This document shows, one piece after another, positions 18,295-28,274 of a DNA stretch of 64,000 nt. Origin of the DNA: Sporosarcina aquimarina (GTDB lineage Bacteria > Bacillota > Bacilli > Bacillales_A > Planococcaceae). Under the pieces are notes generated by a model that worked only from the letters and a program-made list of their open reading frames with translations, ran no database searches and had not been told where the DNA came from. The position numbers and the translations under genes were made by a program. The stretch's first letter is position 1. Each line of letters begins with the position of its first letter. The stretch is taken from positions 62,001-126,000 of the forward strand of contig NZ_JACLBZ010000012.1 in NCBI RefSeq assembly GCF_019748715.1, in the 5' to 3' direction.

Positions 18295-19248
18295 TTATCG
18301 ATTACCTTTAATGTACGGATTACCAAGCGATTTCGGTGCGCTAGATTTCCCAAGAAATCCAGCAAGCGCCAAGATCGTCAAGACGTAAGGGAATATATGG
18401 AAATAAACAGCTGGTATATCAGCTAAAATCTTAATACTCGACGAACTGATTGCCAATGCTTGTGCAAAACCAAAGAATAAAGCGGCTCCCATAGCACCAA
18501 GCGGATGCCATTTACCAAAAATCATTGCGGCAAGCGCCATGAAGCCTTGTCCATTTATCGTAGCATGCCCGAAATCATTTGTGATAGTCTGTGAATAGAC
18601 TGCACCGCCGATTCCCGCAAGTCCACCCGAAATAATCACTGCAATATAGCGAATTTTCGTCACCTTGATTCCCATCGTATCTGCTGCCATAGGGTGCTCA
18701 CCTACAGAACGCAAACGCAAGCCGAATGGTGTTTTGTAAATAACGAACCAAGCAATAAATGCTACAGCAATCGCTATGATCGAAGAACCATATACCAGTT
18801 TAAAAAACATCGGTCCGATGATTGGTATATCTTGCAAATACGGAATGTTAAATCTCGGAATTTTCTCCTGAATGAAATCCGTCTGTCCTTTACCGAAAAT
18901 CATTTTAACAGAAAATAAGGCAATTGCGAGACCAAGCATGTTAATCGCTACACCTGATACTACTTGATCTGCACGGAATGAAATAGACGCTACAGCATGT
19001 AATGTAGCAAATAAAGCGGATACCAGCATGGCTACCAGCAAGGCGATCCATGGGGTCCAAGCACCTAAAGACTCTGCAAAAAATAAGTTAAATAGAATCC
19101 CGATGAACGCGCCCATAACCATAAGACCTTCCAATCCGATGTTAATTACACCAGAACGTTCAGAAAACACACCGCCAATTGCTGTAAATATAAGAGGGGC
19201 GGCAGAAGCAATCGTTATAGGTACGATGAAATATAACACATCTAACAT
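18295..19248 (-). CDS. nupQ: Guanosine ABC transporter permease NupQ
   Basis: 317-aa inner permease of the BMP-type nucleoside ABC transporter (BPD_transp_2 family), with about eight to ten hydrophobic segments. The motifs fit the family: APLIFTAIGGVFSERSGVIN and VVSGVAINMLGLAIALF near the N-terminus, GLRLRSVGEHPMAADTMGI in the cytoplasmic loop, and GQGFMALAAMIFGKWHP. It partners NupP in the membrane with NupO as ATPase and NupN as the lipid-anchored receptor. The gene starts 1 base after nupP ends on the transcript. A terminator follows. Confidence 0.93.
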   Translation of the reverse strand: MLDVLYFIVPITIASAAPLIFTAIGGVFSERSGVINIGLEGLMVMGAFIGILFNLFFAESLGAWTPWIALLVAMLVSALFATLHAVASISFRADQVVSGVAINMLGLAIALFSVKMIFGKGQTDFIQEKIPRFNIPYLQDIPIIGPMFFKLVYGSSIIAIAVAFIAWFVIYKTPFGLRLRSVGEHPMAADTMGIKVTKIRYIAVIISGGLAGIGGAVYSQTITNDFGHATINGQGFMALAAMIFGKWHPLGAMGAALFFGFAQALAISSSSIKILADIPAVYFHIFPYVLTILALAGFLGKSSAPKSLGNPYIKGNR

Positions 19249-19249
19249 C

Positions 19250-20311
19250 TTACTTCGCCTCCTTCTTATTACGTAAACGAATTAATCCGACACGGATAAT
19301 ATACCCGCAGGCAACAAAGAAAATAACTAGTGCTATGATGATCGAAACAATTTCTACTGGAATCCCTGCAGCATTCGGCATGTTGTTTGCTCCGTATTTC
19401 AATGAACCAAACAATGTAGCTCCGAAAATAACTCCAAGCGGCGTATTCGCACCTAAAAGCGCTACGGCAATTCCGTCAAAACCGATGCCCGTAAAGCCAC
19501 CCATAGAGGACATGTTACCGAATGTTCCAAGTGCTTCCATCGCACCGCCTAAACCGGCAAATGCACCTGAAATAACCATCGCTAAAATGATGTTTTTGTT
19601 AACATTCATCCCCGCGTATTGAGAGGCATTTTCGTTAAACCCAACTGACTTCAATTCATATCCAGACTTTGTCTTCTCTAAAATAAACCACATGACGACA
19701 ACCATCGCTAAGGCCACAAAAATTCCATAATGCAATGTAGAGTAATCGGTCAGGTTGGACAAAAATTCAGATCGCAGTGATGCTGTTTCATGGATCCTAT
19801 CCGTTTTGAACCCACCGCCGGAAATGGTTTTTATCAATGCATTGACTACATGCAGCGCTATATAGTTCATCATGATCGTCACAATAACTTCATGCACTTT
19901 CAAAGTTGCTTTTAAAATACCCGGGATCAGCCCCCATAACGCTCCTGCAACTGCAGCCGCTAATAACGCAAGCGGTAAGTGAATGATTTTAGGTAGTTCA
20001 AACGCCATTCCGACATAGGCAGCCGCAAACCAGCCGACAATCAACTGTCCTTCTACTCCGATATTAAAAAGACCTGTCCGGAATGCGAAAGCGACTGCCA
20101 ATCCGGCAAGAATATAAGGACTGATCTGACGGATCGTTTCACCGATTACATAAGAATCCCCGAAGATCCCATTCCACAATGCTATATAGCCTGTAACTGG
20201 GTTGTAATCACTGATGAGCATCACAACAGCGCCAACTAACAGTCCTAAAATAATAGATATCACTGGAACCAATATATTTATCATTTTATTCGACATGATG
20301 TTCATCACCAT
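19250..20311 (-). CDS. nupP: Guanosine ABC transporter permease NupP
   Basis: 353-aa permease with about eight or more membrane segments; the first is NILVPVISIILGLLVGAVVM. Family loops LFNIGVEGQLIVGWFAA and YELKSVGFNENASQYAG, and the IGFDGIAVALLG region, are visible. The start is uncertain: ATG at 20309-20311 overlaps nupO by 26 bases, while ATG at 20294-20296 (MSNKM) has a GGTGAT sequence 7 bases upstream. Both give a complete membrane protein. Confidence 0.92.
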   Translation of the reverse strand: MVMNIMSNKMINILVPVISIILGLLVGAVVMLISDYNPVTGYIALWNGIFGDSYVIGETIRQISPYILAGLAVAFAFRTGLFNIGVEGQLIVGWFAAAYVGMAFELPKIIHLPLALLAAAVAGALWGLIPGILKATLKVHEVIVTIMMNYIALHVVNALIKTISGGGFKTDRIHETASLRSEFLSNLTDYSTLHYGIFVALAMVVVMWFILEKTKSGYELKSVGFNENASQYAGMNVNKNIILAMVISGAFAGLGGAMEALGTFGNMSSMGGFTGIGFDGIAVALLGANTPLGVIFGATLFGSLKYGANNMPNAAGIPVEIVSIIIALVIFFVACGYIIRVGLIRLRNKKEAK

Positions 20312-21854
20312 CTTTCCGAGCAGCTATCTGTTCTTTCGATACCGCATCTTTCGAATGGCCCGCCATCATTAAGCCTAACGCTTGTTCATTTGTTTCTTGC
20401 GGTGTCACAGTGCCCACAATTGTTCCATCGTAGATGACAGAAATTCGATCTGACACATTCATTACTTCATCAAGCTCGAAGGTTATGAGAAGAACAGCTT
20501 TACCACTGTCACGCTGTTCAATCAGACGTCTGTGAATAAACTCAATGGCTCCGACATCCAAGCCTCTTGTAGGCAGAGCAGCGATCAGCAAGTCTGGGTT
20601 ACGCAAAATTTCACGACCAATGATCAATTTCTGCTGGTTTCCACCGGACAACGCTCTTGCCAATTCGTCTACGCCTTGAGTTCTTACGTCAAATTCTTCA
20701 ATTAGACTTTTAGCCTTTTCATTCACTTCTTTATAATTCATTATTCCTTTTTTTGAAAATGGCTCATGATAATAGGATTGTAATGCGGCATTATAACCGA
20801 CTGAGAAATCCAGTATCAGGCCATGTTTATGACGATCCTGCGGAATATGACCAATTCCTGTTTCTGTAATTTTTCTTGGTTTTTTGTTCGTAACATCTAC
20901 AGAATTAATCAAGACTTTACCACTCTTCACTTTCGTTAACCCTGTAATAGCTTCGATTAATTCAGACTGTCCATTGCCATCAATCCCGGCAATACCGACA
21001 ATTTCACCTCGGCGTACGGAGAGGTTGAGCCCTTTTAGCTTGGCAACCCCGCGATAATCATTGACAACCAAGTCCTCCACTTTCAATACTTCTTCTGTTG
21101 GATTAGAAGGTCCTTTTTCAGTCTTGAAAGTCACTTGCCGACCGACCATCAGCGTCGCCAATTCTTCCGGATTCGTTTCTGCTGTAATGACAGTCCCAAT
21201 TCCTTTTCCTTTACGAATGACGGTTACTTTGTTTGAGACACTCATGATTTCCTGCAATTTATGAGTGATTATAATGATGGATTTACCTTCCGCAACGAGC
21301 TTGCGCATAATATTGAGAAGCTCTTCAATTTCCTGAGGAGTCAGTGAAGCTGTCGGCTCATCAAAAATTAAAATATCCGCTCCCCGATAAAGAGTTTTTA
21401 AGATCTCCACCCGTTGTTGCATACCAACCGATATATCTTCTATTTTCGCATGAGGATCTACATCCAGCCCATATGCCTTTGAAATCTCCGCTACCTTTTT
21501 AGCGGAATCTTTAATATTGAGCATACCGGATTTAGTCGGTTCGCTTCCCAAAATAATGTTTTCTGTGACCGTTAAGTTTTCAACGAGCATAAAATGCTGG
21601 TGAACCATTCCAATCCCAAGATCATTGGCCACGTTCGGATCGGTAATCGCTACTTTTTCTCCTCTTACACGAATTTCACCACCGTCTGGCTGATACAAAC
21701 CGAACAACACATTCATTAACGTGGATTTACCAGCTCCATTCTCTCCTAAGAGTGCATGGATCTCACCTTTTTCAAGTTGCAGTGTAATGCGGTCATTAGC
21801 ATAGAAGTTTCCGAATTTTTTCGAGACATCCAGCATTTCAATTACATAATCCAA
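20286..21854 (-). CDS. nupO: Guanosine ABC transporter ATP-binding protein NupO
   Basis: About 522-aa ATPase with two ABC cassettes, as in sugar/nucleoside importers. The first cassette has Walker A GENGAGKST, signature SVGMQQR and Walker B ILIFDEPTASLT. The second has GIDGNGQSE in place of a canonical Walker A, signature LSGGNQQK, and LIAALPTRGLDVGA where the usual Walker B acidic residue is altered; such asymmetric second cassettes are normal in this family. I place the start at TTG, 21852-21854 (MDYVIEMLD), behind AAGGAAG, because it aligns to the B. subtilis N-terminus. A longer in-frame reading reaches 21893. Confidence 0.92.
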   Translation of the reverse strand: MDYVIEMLDVSKKFGNFYANDRITLQLEKGEIHALLGENGAGKSTLMNVLFGLYQPDGGEIRVRGEKVAITDPNVANDLGIGMVHQHFMLVENLTVTENIILGSEPTKSGMLNIKDSAKKVAEISKAYGLDVDPHAKIEDISVGMQQRVEILKTLYRGADILIFDEPTASLTPQEIEELLNIMRKLVAEGKSIIIITHKLQEIMSVSNKVTVIRKGKGIGTVITAETNPEELATLMVGRQVTFKTEKGPSNPTEEVLKVEDLVVNDYRGVAKLKGLNLSVRRGEIVGIAGIDGNGQSELIEAITGLTKVKSGKVLINSVDVTNKKPRKITETGIGHIPQDRHKHGLILDFSVGYNAALQSYYHEPFSKKGIMNYKEVNEKAKSLIEEFDVRTQGVDELARALSGGNQQKLIIGREILRNPDLLIAALPTRGLDVGAIEFIHRRLIEQRDSGKAVLLITFELDEVMNVSDRISVIYDGTIVGTVTPQETNEQALGLMMAGHSKDAVSKEQIAARKDGDEHHVE

Positions 21855-22050
21855 TCCAATCACTTCCTTGCCAGTAATAGAGTTCAAGAGCACAAAGCAG
21901 AATGTTCATTAGCTTCTTCCTAAGATTTAACTTCACGTATAAGGCGATTGCAGAACAATGAATCTGTAAGCGTTACCACTACTACTATTCGTACAAGTCG
22001 TCTTTTCGCCAAACTGTATGCAAATTCAATTCAATATAAAATTAATAAAA

Positions 22051-22083
22051 TAAAAGCTCCAGTACAATAATCAAGGAGCCTTT
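22051..22083 (-). terminator. Second hairpin in the nupN-nupO gap
   Basis: Minus-strand AAAGGCTCC, loop, GGAGCTTTTATTTTATT. Together with the hairpin at 22106-22130 it makes a tandem terminator inside the operon, suggesting that receptor mRNA is made in excess over nupOPQ. Confidence 0.7.
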
Positions 22084-22105
22084 ATTTCACAAACTTTAAT
22101 CAAAT

Positions 22106-22130
22106 AAAGGCCGGACAATAAACCGGCCTC
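22106..22130 (-). terminator. First terminator after nupN
   Basis: Minus-strand GAGGCCGG, loop TTTATTGT, CCGGCCTTTATTT. A strong GC stem, 16 bases after the nupN stop. Confidence 0.75.
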
Positions 22131-22146
22131 TATCTTATTCAGAAGA

Positions 22147-23238
22147 TTATTTCTTCTTTTCTACGAACTCAGGTACTTCTACTTCGCCATCAGCAATCTT
22201 TTGTGCATATTCATCAATCTGATCTAGCACATCTTGTGGAATGGCACCGCGTGAATCAGCAAGTGACACACCGTTGTCATGGAGACCGTAAACTTTCGTT
22301 TCGCCACCAGGGAATTTACCATCCATAGATTGTTGAGCAATATCTTTAACTGCGACATCAACACGTTTCAGCATTGAAGTTAAAGTGATGTTATCATCGC
22401 CAACTTTACCTTCGTCATACTGATCGGAGTCCACTCCAATTACCCAAACATATGCATCTTTATCTGCTTGTTTACGTTCTTTCGCTTCAGAGAATACACC
22501 GTTACCTGTACCGCCGGCAGCGTGGAAAATGATATCAACGCCGGAAGAATACATACGGCTAGCTTCTGCTTTACCAAGTTCTGCTTTATCAAATGCCCCA
22601 GTGTATTTAGTATCTACTTTGATCTCTGGTTTTACTGCTGCAACTCCAGCCAAGAAACCAGCTTCAAAGCGCTCAATTACTGGAATATCCATACCGCCGA
22701 TAAATCCAATTTTATCTGATTTTGTCATCAATGCAGCCGCAACTCCAGCAAGGTATCCGCCCTCTTGTTCCTTAAAAAGAATGCTTGTGACGTTTGGAGC
22801 GTCTACTTCACCATCGATAATAGCAAATTCAGTATCCTTTTGCTGTGCTGCAATGTCAGCGATTGCATCCTCCATCAAGAAACCTACACCAAATATTAAA
22901 TTAAAGTCACGACGAGCCAAGTTGTTCAAATTAGTTGTGTAATCCGCTGGGTCTGTAGACTGAAGATAATCAAATCCGCCAGTTCCCTTTGCCCAACCTT
23001 GTTCTTCCCCAAATTCTTTGACGCCTTTCCAAGCTGACTGGTTAAACGATTTATCATCTACCCCGCCAACGTCTGTAACCATGGCAATCGAGAATTCACT
23101 CTTTTCGGTATCATTTCCGGCTGCAGGTTTTTCCCCTGCGTCATTATTGTCCTTATCGTTTGAACCGCATGCTGCCAACATCGTACCTGCGGCTAAAACC
23201 AAAGACATGGCCAAACCAAATTTTCTTTTCTTCATCAA
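22147..23238 (-). CDS. nupN: Guanosine-binding lipoprotein NupN (BMP family)
   Basis: 363-aa extracellular substrate-binding lipoprotein. The signal peptide has MMKKRK and a hydrophobic core, and the lipobox is LAAC with the lipidated Cys at 24. An Asn/Asp/Glu-rich linker follows, then the basic membrane protein (BMP/PnrA) fold with [20 protein letters not shown], typical of the family. The start is behind GGGGAGG. The regulator gene lies directly upstream (51-base gap), with an inverted repeat in that gap. Substrate guanosine is inferred from B. subtilis NupN; other nucleosides are possible. Confidence 0.93.
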   Translation of the reverse strand: MMKKRKFGLAMSLVLAAGTMLAACGSNDKDNNDAGEKPAAGNDTEKSEFSIAMVTDVGGVDDKSFNQSAWKGVKEFGEEQGWAKGTGGFDYLQSTDPADYTTNLNNLARRDFNLIFGVGFLMEDAIADIAAQQKDTEFAIIDGEVDAPNVTSILFKEQEGGYLAGVAAALMTKSDKIGFIGGMDIPVIERFEAGFLAGVAAVKPEIKVDTKYTGAFDKAELGKAEASRMYSSGVDIIFHAAGGTGNGVFSEAKERKQADKDAYVWVIGVDSDQYDEGKVGDDNITLTSMLKRVDVAVKDIAQQSMDGKFPGGETKVYGLHDNGVSLADSRGAIPQDVLDQIDEYAQKIADGEVEVPEFVEKKK

Positions 23239-23276
23239 TAATGACCTCCCCTTTGATAATTTTGGTATGAAATCAG

Positions 23277-23289
23277 GACGTTATACGTC
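23277..23289. promoter_or_regulatory. Inverted repeat upstream of nupN (possible operator)
   Basis: GACGT-TAT-ACGTC, a perfect 13-bp inverted repeat between the gntR stop codon and the nupN ribosome-binding site. It shares the GACGT core with the larger inverted repeat in front of gntR. A second GntR binding site is a reasonable inference. Confidence 0.4.
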
Positions 23290-24015
23290 TTATACCCTTC
23301 TTCGCACTACATGGAACTTGAATTTATCTGCACGAAAATAGTTCTCAGAATAAAGAACCATTTTCCCTTCCTCGCTGAAATGCTCTTGGGAAAGCGATAA
23401 AAGGGATTGAGAGGTATCACAAGATAGCGCTTTAAACGCTTCCGGATGATAGCTAATCGGCTCTATTTCAGCTACAGCCTGTCCAATCCGGGTCATTCCG
23501 GACCGCTCAATTGTATCGAATAATGATGCGTCGAGCTGACTTTCTAAACCGTCCGGCAAACATTCCAACAGCACGTGATCCACACAATATACAACAGGTT
23601 CACCATCTGCTGTTCGAATTCGTTTGATTTGGACAATCTTTTTATCATTTGTTTTAAAACGTTCAGTTAACTCTTCAGTCAATGGGATGATAGACAAATT
23701 TTGAACAATGGTGCCAGGCTCCATATTCGCATTGTGGATCATCGTCGTTATACTTGAAAGCTGCTCAATTCCTGACAACACCATAGGCTGTGAAGTGACG
23801 AATGTGCCGACTCCATGCTTTCTGAAGATCACTTTCTCTTCTTCCAGTACCCTTAGCGCTTCGCGCAGTGTCGCACGGCTAACCCCCAGTAACTCTGATA
23901 ATTTCGCTTCTGAGGGAAGCCGTTCATGTTCTTGAAATAGCCCAGATTCTATATCTTTTTTTAATCGCTCGATGACCTGAACATATAAATGTCGCGGATC
24001 TTTCTTCACGAACAT
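23290..24015 (-). CDS. ymfC: GntR/HutC-family regulator (YmfC-like) of the nup operon
   Basis: 241-aa transcription factor. The N-terminal winged helix is residues 5-75 (LPSEAKLSELLGVSRATLRE is the DNA-recognition segment). The UTRA ligand-binding domain follows, ending with SLSQEHFSEEGKMVLYSENY. It stands at the head of the nupNOPQ genes, so a nucleoside or purine-derived ligand is likely. Its promoter region contains two inverted repeats that suggest autoregulation. In B. subtilis ymfC also follows spoIIIE, but the nup operon is elsewhere on the chromosome. The start is ATG behind GGGGAGGTGG. Confidence 0.85.
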   Translation of the reverse strand: MFVKKDPRHLYVQVIERLKKDIESGLFQEHERLPSEAKLSELLGVSRATLREALRVLEEEKVIFRKHGVGTFVTSQPMVLSGIEQLSSITTMIHNANMEPGTIVQNLSIIPLTEELTERFKTNDKKIVQIKRIRTADGEPVVYCVDHVLLECLPDGLESQLDASLFDTIERSGMTRIGQAVAEIEPISYHPEAFKALSCDTSQSLLSLSQEHFSEEGKMVLYSENYFRADKFKFHVVRRRV

Positions 24016-24028
24016 TTAGCCACCTCCC

Positions 24029-24045
24029 CAGACGTCAGACATCTG
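24029..24045. promoter_or_regulatory. Inverted repeat in the gntR leader (candidate operator)
   Basis: CAGACGTC-A-GACATCTG: two 8-base half-sites with one mismatched pair, lying between the -10 box and the ribosome-binding site of the GntR gene. Its length and position fit an autoregulatory roadblock site. Confidence 0.5.
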
Positions 24046-24061
24046 ATTACGTTCTGTCCTA

Positions 24062-24084
24062 ACTATATCATCTTCTTAAGAAGA
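24062..24084 (-). promoter_or_regulatory. gntR -10 box with adjoining palindrome
   Basis: Minus-strand TATAGT (24062-24067) is a plausible -10, and a perfect 14-bp palindrome TCTTCTTAAGAAGA (24071-24084) fills the spacer upstream of it. The -35 is poor, as is common for regulated promoters. Confidence 0.45.
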
Positions 24085-24148
24085 AGGAAATATCTAGTTA
24101 AGCTTACGAATAAAATTCTATATTTCAGTCGATTTCAACAATTTTACG

Positions 24149-26497
24149 TCAAGATTCTAGATCTGATTTTCCAATCATGACTTGTCTTGGCTTACTGCCT
24201 TCAGGCGGTCCTACTACTCCTCGCGCTTCCATTTGATCCACTATACGAGCAGCACGCGCATAGCCTACCCGGAAACGGCGCTGGATCATTGAAACAGAAG
24301 CTGTTTGCATCTCTACAACCATCTGGACCGCTTCATCATATAAATCATCTGTTTCTTCATGCGGTGGAACAATTTCCACTTCCGTAGGGATCATTTCTTC
24401 TTGATATTGCGCTTTTTGCTGTTCGATAATGAAGTCCACAACTGCTTCGACTTCTTCGTCCGATACAAAAGCGCCTTGCACACGGGTCGGTTTGGATGCA
24501 CCCGCCGGAAGAAATAACATATCGCCTCGCCCTAACAACTTTTCTGCTCCGCTGCCATCCAAAATAGTACGTGAATCAATTGCAGACGAAACGGCAAATG
24601 CAATTCTTGAAGGAATGTTTGCTTTAATTATTCCTGTAATAACATCCACACTCGGCCTTTGCGTGGCAATGATCAAATGAATACCCGCTGCTCTAGCCAT
24701 TTGCGCCAAGCGTGTGATGGCATCTTCCACTTCATTGGAAGCGACCATCATCAAGTCCGCCAACTCATCTACAATGACTACGATATACGGCATGCGTGGA
24801 TGTTTTTCATCATGGTCTTCATTCCATTGTTCAATATGGTTATTGTATCCTTCAATATTCCTGGTACCTGTGTGAGAGAACAACTCATATCGTCTCTCCA
24901 TCTCAGAGACCACCCTCTGCAATGCCTGTGCTGCTTTCCGGGGATCCGTGACAACCGGTGCCAATAAATGAGGGATGCCATTAAAGACATTGAGCTCCAC
25001 CATTTTCGGGTCAATCATCATCATTTTCACTTCATGCGGTTTTGCACGCATGATAATGCTCATGATAATTCCATTGACGCAGACACTTTTCCCGCTTCCT
25101 GTCGCACCGGCAATAAGTACATGTGGCATTTTATTCAGTTCCGTCATCATCGCTTGTCCGGTTACATCCCGGCCTAGACCGACAAGTAATTTGGACTGAG
25201 CACGATTGTTTTCTTTAGATTCCAACACTTCCCGCAAACTGACCATTGCGACCGCATTATTCGGCACTTCAATCCCTACGGCTGATTTTCCGGGGATCGG
25301 TGCTTCAATACGAATTCCATTAGCCGCTAAAGCTAATGCAATATCATCAGCTAAACTGACAATACGGCTTACTTTCACACCGGAGTCCGGCAAAATTTCA
25401 TATTTTGTCACAGCGGGACCTAAATGGACTTGTGTCACACGTGCTTTCACACCAAAACTGAGAAAGGTCTTTTCTAACTTTTTAGCATTTGCTTGAATCA
25501 GGTCATAGTCACCTGACTGATCACTCGCAACGGGAGGTTCAAGCAGACTGGTGGACGGAAGAATATATGATTCATTTTCCTGTTCTCCGCCCATCACCGG
25601 ATAATCAGCAGTTCCTTCCGGTTGTTCATTCGCTGCTGAGGCTGAAGCTTTTGCGTCCGCCGCTTTTGTTTCCACTCTCTCTGGTACAGGTGCCTGTTCG
25701 ATTTTCGAAGTGAAGGTTGAAATGATTGGTTGTTCGTCCGGCTCTTCACTGTGTATCATTTCGTCAGCAAGTTCCACAGTTTCGGCTTTGGGCTTTTGCT
25801 TACGGTTTCTTCGTGACAATTCTTTTTTGTTTTCTTCGGGTGACGGAACGACTTTTTTCTCTCGTGCTGTCCACTTTTCTTTCATTTTCTCCATCAATAA
25901 AGGAGTTTGCTCGACTAAGTAAGGAATCAGTGCTTTTCCTGTTAACAGAATTATCCCGATCAGCAATAAAAGAATTCCCGCCACTGTCGCACCTGCAGAG
26001 TCCACTAACGAATGGAACATCGCAAATAGTACAGCTCCGATCATACCGCCACCAAGCGTTCCTGATTGATTGAAGATTCCACCGCTTGTCACCAGGACTT
26101 TCCACGTCTCTTTCAAGGCCGAATTGGACATCAGTACCTTACTTTCATAGAGCGTTTGAAAAAGGTGGATATGACTGAATAACAGCATGCTGCTTAAAAT
26201 GAACAAACAGCCTAACACGATTCGATGTTTATATCCCCCCACTTGCCTTTTTATCATAAATATTAGTGCCTGCATGATGATTAAGAATGGCAGGGCGGCA
26301 TGCCAATTACCTAATAAAAATCGGGCAAATGCTGCTAATCCTCTGCCGATAACGCCATATTCAAATATCATGATGATGGCGATGCCAATCAATACCACAC
26401 CCAGAATTTCGAACCAGAGCGGCTGCGTTGAACTTTGCTGCTTTTGCTGCTGTTTTTTCTTGGCTGTGGTCTTTTTCTTCCCTTTCTTTTTCGCCAT
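24149..26497 (-). CDS. spoIIIE: DNA translocase SpoIIIE/FtsK
   Basis: 782-aa membrane DNA pump that moves the chromosome into the forespore and clears septal DNA. A basic Lys/Gln-rich N-terminus precedes about four membrane helices (residues 25-185), then a low-complexity acidic linker. The motor has Walker [27 protein letters not shown] and Walker [14 protein letters not shown]. The C-terminal winged-helix gamma domain that reads SRS/KOPS sites ends with [20 protein letters not shown]. Its length matches B. subtilis SpoIIIE. tepA, found between rnjB and spoIIIE in B. subtilis, is missing. Confidence 0.97.
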   Translation of the reverse strand: MAKKKGKKKTTAKKKQQQKQQSSTQPLWFEILGVVLIGIAIIMIFEYGVIGRGLAAFARFLLGNWHAALPFLIIMQALIFMIKRQVGGYKHRIVLGCLFILSSMLLFSHIHLFQTLYESKVLMSNSALKETWKVLVTSGGIFNQSGTLGGGMIGAVLFAMFHSLVDSAGATVAGILLLLIGIILLTGKALIPYLVEQTPLLMEKMKEKWTAREKKVVPSPEENKKELSRRNRKQKPKAETVELADEMIHSEEPDEQPIISTFTSKIEQAPVPERVETKAADAKASASAANEQPEGTADYPVMGGEQENESYILPSTSLLEPPVASDQSGDYDLIQANAKKLEKTFLSFGVKARVTQVHLGPAVTKYEILPDSGVKVSRIVSLADDIALALAANGIRIEAPIPGKSAVGIEVPNNAVAMVSLREVLESKENNRAQSKLLVGLGRDVTGQAMMTELNKMPHVLIAGATGSGKSVCVNGIIMSIIMRAKPHEVKMMMIDPKMVELNVFNGIPHLLAPVVTDPRKAAQALQRVVSEMERRYELFSHTGTRNIEGYNNHIEQWNEDHDEKHPRMPYIVVIVDELADLMMVASNEVEDAITRLAQMARAAGIHLIIATQRPSVDVITGIIKANIPSRIAFAVSSAIDSRTILDGSGAEKLLGRGDMLFLPAGASKPTRVQGAFVSDEEVEAVVDFIIEQQKAQYQEEMIPTEVEIVPPHEETDDLYDEAVQMVVEMQTASVSMIQRRFRVGYARAARIVDQMEARGVVGPPEGSKPRQVMIGKSDLES

Positions 26498-26515
26498 AAG
26501 CTTACCCCCTTTCTG

Positions 26516-26550
26516 AAAAAAAGATTTCCAGCCTGTGCGGCATGGAAATC
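26516..26550 (-). terminator. Terminator after rnjB
   Basis: Minus-strand GATTTCCA, loop, TGGAAATC followed by T7, in the gap between rnjB and spoIIIE. It ends only about 10 bases before the spoIIIE ribosome-binding site. Confidence 0.88.
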
Positions 26551-26606
26551 CTGTAGATTTTTAAGGAAGCTTTTCGAGCGAACTCAAAAAATCCGGAAAC
26601 AATCGA

Positions 26607-28274
26607 TCAGTATTCCATAATGATTGGAATAATCATTGGACGTCTTTTCGTTTGTTGATATAAATAAGAACTTAACGTCTCACGAATCTCTTGTTTAATG
26701 TTTGTCCATTCGAATGTTTCCTTACTAACGTATTTCTCCACAATCTTGCGAATTAACTTCGTCGCTTCTTCAAACAACTCTTCCGACTCACGGACATAGA
26801 CAAAGCCCCGCGAGACGACTTCAGGTCCTGCAGCGATACGTTTTTGTTTTCTGTTCAACGTCACGACGACAGTGAAAATTCCATCTTGAGATAACAGTTT
26901 ACGATCTCGCAACACGATATTCCCTACGTCGCCTACACCGATGCCATCGATAAGGACATTGCCCGCCTGCACTCTTCCGCTCATTCTCAGTTTATCGTTT
27001 TTAAATTCGACAATATCGCCTTTGTCCGCGATAAAGATTCGGTTTTTCGGCAAACCTACCTCTTGCGCTAATTTTGAATGCGCAATGAGCATACGGTATT
27101 CTCCTTGAATCGGAATAAAGTATTTAGGACGCATCAAATTTAGCATCATCTTCAAGTCTTCCTGCGAACCATGACCCGAAACATGAACATTTCTAGTTGA
27201 AGTTAAAACTGTTGCGCCTGCCTTCGCCAATTCATTCATCATCTGGTACATGGAAATTTCCATGACAGGTGACGGAGTAAATGTGATCAATACTGTATCT
27301 GTCTCTTTAATATTAATTTCTTTGTGATGCTTACGGACGATTTTCTCCAACGCTTCAAGAGGCTCGCCCTGGTTACCTGTTATGATGAGCACGATATCTT
27401 GGTCGTCATAACGATCCAAATCTTTTACAGGAACGACGATGTCTTCTTTTACTTGCAAATACCCTAGACGCAAGCCCACTTCAAAATAACTTTCCAAGCT
27501 CTTGCCGATGACAGCGACCTTTTTATCCTTTGCAGCAGCTTGGTCCAGAACTTGTTGAATCCGGATGAAATTCGATGCATATAATGCCACCAAAATTCGC
27601 CCTTCCGCTTCATGGAACGTTTTGGATAGTCTTTTTTCGATAACAGATTCAGATGTCGTATAACCAGGACGTTCTGCTTCCGTCGAATCCGACATTAAAA
27701 TGAAGACACCTTCTTCACCTAGCGTCGCCATTTTCGCAATATCAGGACGGTATTTGCCCTTTGCTGCCTGATCGAACTTAAATTCACCCGTATTGACAAT
27801 TGCTCCTTCACTCGTGTGGAAGACGATCCCTAATGAGTCGGGAATGCTGTGCGTCGTATAAAAGAATGTTACATGTGTACGCTTGAAATTCATTCGGCTT
27901 CGATTGGTCACTTCAAAGAATCGCACATTTGAAGGTGCCGGCATCTTTTTCAAATGCTCTTTTGCGAGAGCTAACGTTAATTTTGTTCCATAGACAGGCG
28001 CTTGTACTTTTTGTAACAAGTACGCAATGGAACCAATCGCATCTTCATGACCGTGAGTCAAGAAGATTCCTTTAACTCGATCTTTATTTTCTTCTAAGTA
28101 GGTCATATCCGGAATAACGATGTCGATACCGAGCATTTCGTTTTCAGGGAACATCAGCCCTGAATCCATTATAAATAGTTCGTCGTCAATTTCAACGACG
28201 TACATGGATTTACCAACTTCTCCTACCCCGCCCAGCGGGATTACTCTAATTAATTCATTTTGTATTTTGGTCAC
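26607..28274 (-). CDS. rnjB: Ribonuclease J2
   Basis: Metallo-beta-lactamase/beta-CASP RNase that pairs with RNase J1. 555 aa from GTG at 28272-28274, which has TAGGAGGA 6-7 bases upstream; a longer reading from ATG at 28373 would add 33 residues without similarity. Several catalytic positions are altered relative to J1-type enzymes: FLTHGHEDAIG lacks the last His of HxHxDH, NTGEFKFD stands for HTGDFKFD, and PIQGE stands for PVHGE. This is the pattern of the weakly active or structural J2 paralogue rather than J1. A beta-CASP domain and a C-terminal domain are present. Confidence 0.93.
   Translation of the reverse strand: MTKIQNELIRVIPLGGVGEVGKSMYVVEIDDELFIMDSGLMFPENEMLGIDIVIPDMTYLEENKDRVKGIFLTHGHEDAIGSIAYLLQKVQAPVYGTKLTLALAKEHLKKMPAPSNVRFFEVTNRSRMNFKRTHVTFFYTTHSIPDSLGIVFHTSEGAIVNTGEFKFDQAAKGKYRPDIAKMATLGEEGVFILMSDSTEAERPGYTTSESVIEKRLSKTFHEAEGRILVALYASNFIRIQQVLDQAAAKDKKVAVIGKSLESYFEVGLRLGYLQVKEDIVVPVKDLDRYDDQDIVLIITGNQGEPLEALEKIVRKHHKEINIKETDTVLITFTPSPVMEISMYQMMNELAKAGATVLTSTRNVHVSGHGSQEDLKMMLNLMRPKYFIPIQGEYRMLIAHSKLAQEVGLPKNRIFIADKGDIVEFKNDKLRMSGRVQAGNVLIDGIGVGDVGNIVLRDRKLLSQDGIFTVVVTLNRKQKRIAAGPEVVSRGFVYVRESEELFEEATKLIRKIVEKYVSKETFEWTNIKQEIRETLSSYLYQQTKRRPMIIPIIMEY

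Noticed and set aside
18057..18365. Minus-strand 102-aa reading frame after nupQ
   Set aside because: It overlaps the end of nupQ, the terminator and the dispersed repeat; it is not protein-like.
23239..23289. Purine riboswitch in front of the guanosine transporter
   Set aside because: The 51-base gap is too short, and none of the conserved purine-aptamer loop sequences are present.
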